DNA from: Tubulanus polymorphus
Lineage: Eukaryota; Nemertea; Palaeonemertea; Tubulaniformes; Tubulanidae
Length of the DNA: 64,000 nt
Assembly: GCF_964204645.1 (NCBI RefSeq)
Contig: NC_134028.1
Span: 1,860,001-1,924,000 of the forward strand
Direction: 5' to 3'
Each line of letters begins with the position of its first letter. Position 1 is the first letter of the stretch. Both the position numbers and the translations under genes were made by a program. Shown piece after piece: positions 40,801-46,800 of this stretch. A model generated the notes under the pieces. It worked only from the letters and a program-made list of their open reading frames with translations. It was not told where the DNA came from and made no database searches.

Positions 40801-43800
40801 TGAAAAAATTTACACAACAACCACTACACCACGGTTACATACACACAGTCTAATCAATCAATCGAAAAAATTCACTGTATCCTCCCAGAAACAGATCGAA
40901 TTTACGTACTGTATTTCTGAGAATTGTGCTATTTTTCTATAGTTGTAGTCTATTTTTAGAATGACTGGTCGATCATTGAGGAGATGTATAAGATCTTTCT
41001 TGATGATACTCTTTATGAATTTCAACTTACAAATTCTTGGTCAAGTTGGATGACCAATATCTGAATTAGGAATCATATTCTGAAGCTTGCTGAAGTTCAT
41101 CTATTCTAAATTTGATCAGGCAAGACCAGAACAATTTTTGTACCAACATCTGGTTTTCATATAAGCCGCAATCACAGGGAGAGGATTTGGCCAGGATGAA
41201 ACTGGCCTCGATAACCAAGAGCTAAATTTCCCTTGCGGGAACAGCAAATTTCCTCACTGCAAACTTATGTTAACAAAAGAACCATAATGATTGGGGCAGA
41301 GACTGAAAGGGCATTAACTTATCAAACTGCAAGTTACAAAATTCGAAACATATTTTCTTACATAATCATTAGCAAAATGGCTAATGCACTTGTAGGAAGA
41401 AAGAAGGTGGTTGCGATTTGCGAGCAAAAATCTTGTTGGCGATATTAGCTTCATTTGTGAGGAAAAAACATCGGCGATTAATAGATGAAAACCACATGTT
41501 ATCGAGAATCATTAAAGCTTTAAAATCCGCATTCATTCGATTTGCCCGGTAAAAAGATAAACAATTTGCTGCACAAAACCCAGGTAGAAATTAAAAGTGG
41601 TCTCTTCATAACGAGAGTTTGAACAAGCTCAAGTAAAGGAGAGTCGTTCAATCGTAAAGAGTACTGGTTCAATTTGTTTGAGGTATACTTTGTTACCATC
41701 ATTCAATAGCACGAGAATTTCACAACATTTAAGTCTCAAATTCTAGTGGACTGAATATGAATTCAATATGTACATATCTTGTGCAAAACTGAAAACTGGC
41801 ACAACTTACAATGACGAAATGCCAAGGCTTCAATTCAAGAAATCAAAACAAAAAATGTTTCAAGTGACATAATTTCAGTAGAGAACCTCATGTTTGAGAT
41901 ATATAAAATGAATATACTTGGTTATAATGTCACAGTAAACTTGACTTCAGTAATTAACAGTGTAATTAACTAATGCTCCCCTGCCCTGTAAGTGGAAGAC
42001 TACAATAAGTAAAATTGGATTTGACGTCGCATCAAATAAGAGTCTGCAATTGAGCCCGGGAATCTCGGAAGCGTTTTAAGTATGCGTATTGATTTTTACA
42101 TCGATCGGGCCAATAAAATCAGGATCGGATTTTGCCACTGTCGAGGGAGACATGACGTCGCGGTGTTGTTGGTGGTGGTTAGTTGATGATGACAAGTCAA
42201 GGTTTTCAGCTAAATCTTCGCAGTAAGTTCGCATGTAACAACAACATCCACAGTTCAAGCGTGGGTTAGATACGAATATACAGACTATACTGAACATTAA
42301 ATCATATATACGTTTAACCTATTCTTTTATTAGTATTAGTTCTGTTAATAGAACTATTCCTACAACCTATCTAACCATCAGCTTGCATTGGGATAATTAG
42401 AAATCTAACAACATGAAAGAAAATCTAGCAACAATCTCCATCCAAAATACCTCATAACTGCCGTTATTACAGCAAAATTAACTATAGAACGTATGAAAAA
42501 TTATCTAAAATTTATAATTATTTTATCAAATTGAGCGTTCGTGTTCATAGAAAGTTCATACACGGAATCCTGCAACACATAAGAGCTCTTAACACTCACA
42601 ATAGCGAACTCGATATACTACTGCCCTCAAATATGCAAATTTTATCAAATCGTTCATTGTATTTCAAGTGTGTGATGCCTCTTTCAAAATATGACCGAAA
42701 CAATAAACGCAGATGTTACAAAAACGTGACAAAAGAACTTATAGAATGAACTACGTTAAGATGATGAATTCCGTACTCACCAGAATCTCCGAAAATTGAC
42801 AACATAAATTGAGTAGTACTAGCGATGTTCAGCCATGTTCTAGAGTAATCTACACTAAGATACAGATCCTACACTCATTGCCATGTACAATATTAATAGA
42901 TACCGACCACAAGCGAAACCGCACAACCACCAGCACCACTGACTGACAAAACCGTCCTGTCGAGATGAGAGCGGAATAACGGCTCAACATCGCAGGCCGG
43001 CGATGTCTCTGGGAGACTCTTATACTATAATCATATCAATGTAGAAAATAATTCAAGGGGTATCGCATTTCCATAGCTTGTTAACTGTGGAATGAGACAG
43101 ACTTTTCACCGAGATGTAAAATTACATGCATTCCTCGTAGCAAATAATTGAATGACTAAACTGAAAATAATTTAAAGACGTACTGGAATGAAATGAGTCC
43201 ATGCCTGTTTGATATGGGCCCGACCAAAAATGTCAGATCACAGGCCCGATACAGGTCAGATATATGCTAATTGCTTCTCGAAGTAACTCACCTCGCTTAC
43301 CGCAGCATCGTTTTTATCTTATTTTATATTGATAGTATTTTAGTATCGAGTGAGTGATTTACGTGTGAATGCGCTCTCTAATTAGACACAGGCCAAATTT
43401 GACTCGGGTCTGATCCGGGCCAAATCGTCTCCGTGTGATCGAGGCTTTTGTTTATGAAAGTCTGACATCCATGATTATACAAAGAGTTAATATGAAGAAG
43501 CAGTAGTAAGAGAATAATGAAAACAACACGATCTATCTATCTATCTACCGATGTTGATAGAACAAGCAACAGGAAATAGAAGTTAAGATAACATGTACAT
43601 CATAATACATATAATATATATGAAACTCCTATTCTTGATAATCCTTTATAATCCATTATAAATGATACAAACAATGTGATGTATAATATTCATAGGCCTG
43701 TTATACAAAATTAAACCAGCTTAATTCAAACAGGAATCAACTCAGTCTGTTCTTCCTACAATGAACTGAAACACGTTTCAAATTTAACATGAATTTTTTT

Positions 43801-46800
43801 CCGATTTTATTAGGGGTTCACTGGTATAGCAGCTACAGATGATCCAGTACTGAAGAAGCTGCGTCTTGAAAAAGTATCACATCAATCCTCCTCCGAAGAA
43901 GCGTAACAGTTGCAAATTGACAGCAACCACTTCAGAGCTGAGAATTTAAGAGGGAACCCAGAAAGTTTTAAACCAAAATAGAAAACATCACTATAGTGTA
44001 TGTATGTATGTATGTAAAAACCATATAATGCCAAGGGCTGTTGTATGATGTATAACTTTTCCCCCTATTGCCTAAGATTACTACGAAAAGCCCCAGACAG
44101 GGTAACACAGGGTGGAGTTGTACTGCTGTGAATGTTGGTTAATAATGCCAACTTGTTTTGCCAACAACTAGAACTGGTTTATAATTTGTGAAAGTCGTTT
44201 TATTTGTTGAAAGATCAGTTTTTTATGAAAGCGGAAAATTACTGTATTCATGTATAGGCGTGTATTTGACTGGCAGTCTGATATTCCCAAGCTTCTAAAT
44301 TCAATGAATAGTTGCTTTCAGTTTTAGAAACAGCTGAATATCTAATTTCATCATTTTTTTTTGTAATCGTCATTGAAATTTGTTTCTTTTTTCTCAAACT
44401 GATAGCTGATATTTATAACTAGCCGCTGTTGGTAAAACACAGGTATCTTCTCCTAGAGTTAAACACTGAACTCCCACCAGAATTCCAAGACAATGAATGA
44501 ACCACTGAGTGCTGATGGTATCTCAAGGGATGGTGTTACTCAGCAACAACCACTACAACTCTGCCATCTTTATGCAATACATATAATATATGAAAATTGA
44601 AGGCAGACATACTCATTTTTTATCTGCACCTACGAAACTAGTAAATGAAAGGAATCACGGATGTCTTATTTATACACCCATGGTAACATTTTGCATAAGT
44701 GGAACTTTTAAAAGTCTTTGAACTTTTTAAATTAACCACACATAAAAGGTAGACCTAATTCCTCTACAGTTTCATCTTCTAGTGGTGTCACTGATTAAGA
44801 GCAAATAGTATAGGTCAAGCTGAATGACTTAGTTAGTTACCTGTCGAATAGAAGACCTACTTGAAAAAAAAATATGTTCAACCAGAATTCCATGTGAACA
44901 GTCTAGCTCAAAAGACTGACTAAAACTCATAATGAATATCGGCACTTTATTTTTGTCAAAATAAATAGCGTGTAAAGCATCTGTTTTCAGGATTAAAGTA
45001 AAATATATTCCTTGTAACTTTCATTTTCCCATACACCTACACCTTATACAACGACCATATTGGATTTTGGATTTTTTTTTTTCATAATCCAATCATCAAT
45101 AGATAATTCAACAGATGGTTGAGACTTGTAAATATTGGGTCACACATTTTTTGTAGAGTACATACGAGTAACCTCGAATGATTTTCAGACAATTGTTATA
45201 GTACGGTGTTCTCGACTCAGGCACTACCATGCTTTATACCTTCAATGATTTATAACTGACAAAAAAGTTTAGTCTGTGAGGATCACAAATAATTCACTGG
45301 TATATCTTACACCGAGTCTTTGCTGAATAAATTTCAGGATAACTTCATAACTTTAGGCGGATGATTATGATATTTGTCTAGTTTACCTATGAATCTTGTT
45401 GCTTTGAAGACTGCAAACAATGCAAGCGTTATAAAAATACCTGTAACAACAGGTGGCATAACTCTTAACATACATAACCCAATTTCATAACAACAACACC
45501 AACAGTACCAGCGCTGTAAGGCGTCAAAAGCGGTTTAAAAGTAAGTACAAAGGATAAGAAAATTTAAATCTCCAGTCTAGAAAAGCAAATTGGAAAAACT
45601 ATGTGGACGATAAGATTATGTAAATTCTGGCTATTCAATACGATTTAATCAAACTCTCTTTACCAGAAACTGAATAGATTCTAAACTAAATGCAAAAAAA
45701 TGCTTGCATTCAAATTTTCAACACGAGCATTTAGCGTTTAACAGCCTACTATATGGAACTCTTATAATATAGACTTAACTGTCAGCACCAATATACTAAT
45801 CATTAACAACTCGCTCGCCTCAAACAAACTAGCCTCATCACATTATTTTACCTCTGCACATTCTTCAGGTAGCCAGAAACCTTGGTTTTTTTTAGTTTAT
45901 GTCAGTTGCGGCACTTATCTGACCCAATAGAAACATTTTCAATGGCAACATACAACGAAAAAAGTCTTGGAACTGGAATTTGGTGAGCTGTACGTGTAGT
46001 AAAGCACTGATTAGGTCGCTAGAATTGCTTAGATGGACTGACAATATAGAGGCTTCCATTTTCTCATCACATCAAATATTAACAATAAACAATTAACTTT
46101 TGATACTGTATATACTACTTTATTACTTGAAGATACATCAAAAATTGGGCTAACTCAAAGAAAATGTGAACATGGTATACAGGCCTAAGGCTATTGATGT
46201 TGAGATCTGTCACAACCTATAGGAACAAAATACGGATAATACCGAAAAGTTTTGATAATACTAAATATATAGAAGCTATGTTAAACCTATGAGATTGATT
46301 CTTAAACGAAATAAAACTTTACATAACACGCAACATTTGAGAGAGCAATGACATAAAGAAAACATGAAGCAAACCAAACATTTACAGCCTCGTAAAGTCT
46401 GGTATCTATTAACATTTCCATCGGAAAAACTCAGTGGTTCTTGTATCCGACGAGTGTAACGAAGAAGAATTCCAACGAGAGAACGTTCAAAGAATAATTA
46501 TACAAGAGCTATCCTCCCAGCGTGTCGGGTTAATAGAGAAATAGCCTCAGATAATTAGTTCAGATTATTCTCAGGAATAGGCTATCAGCTACCCATCGAA
46601 AAGTCACTGCTAGAGGGCTGGATACCTGAATAATTTGGATGAAATCATTGTACAGCTTTCTATCTCAGTCATAGATCAGCTCACTCAGTTATAGTTGTGT
46701 CAATGGTTAAAAAAATTCATGACATCAAAAGACTAATTTCCATTTCTGAAATCTCTTTCATTGCCTTCGATTTATTTCTCATAAATGTCTTTTCAACGAC

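Noticed and set aside
42115-42297. Cys-rich minus-strand frame ([11 protein letters not shown]..., donor GTAAAA at 42114) as an extra exon of the PDZ-SORBS gene
   Set aside because: It would have to be inserted between exon 1 (phase 0 out) and exon 2 (phase 0 in). The only nearby AGs give phase 1 or 2 entry. As a first exon it would splice into half a PDZ domain. It remains a remote possibility only.
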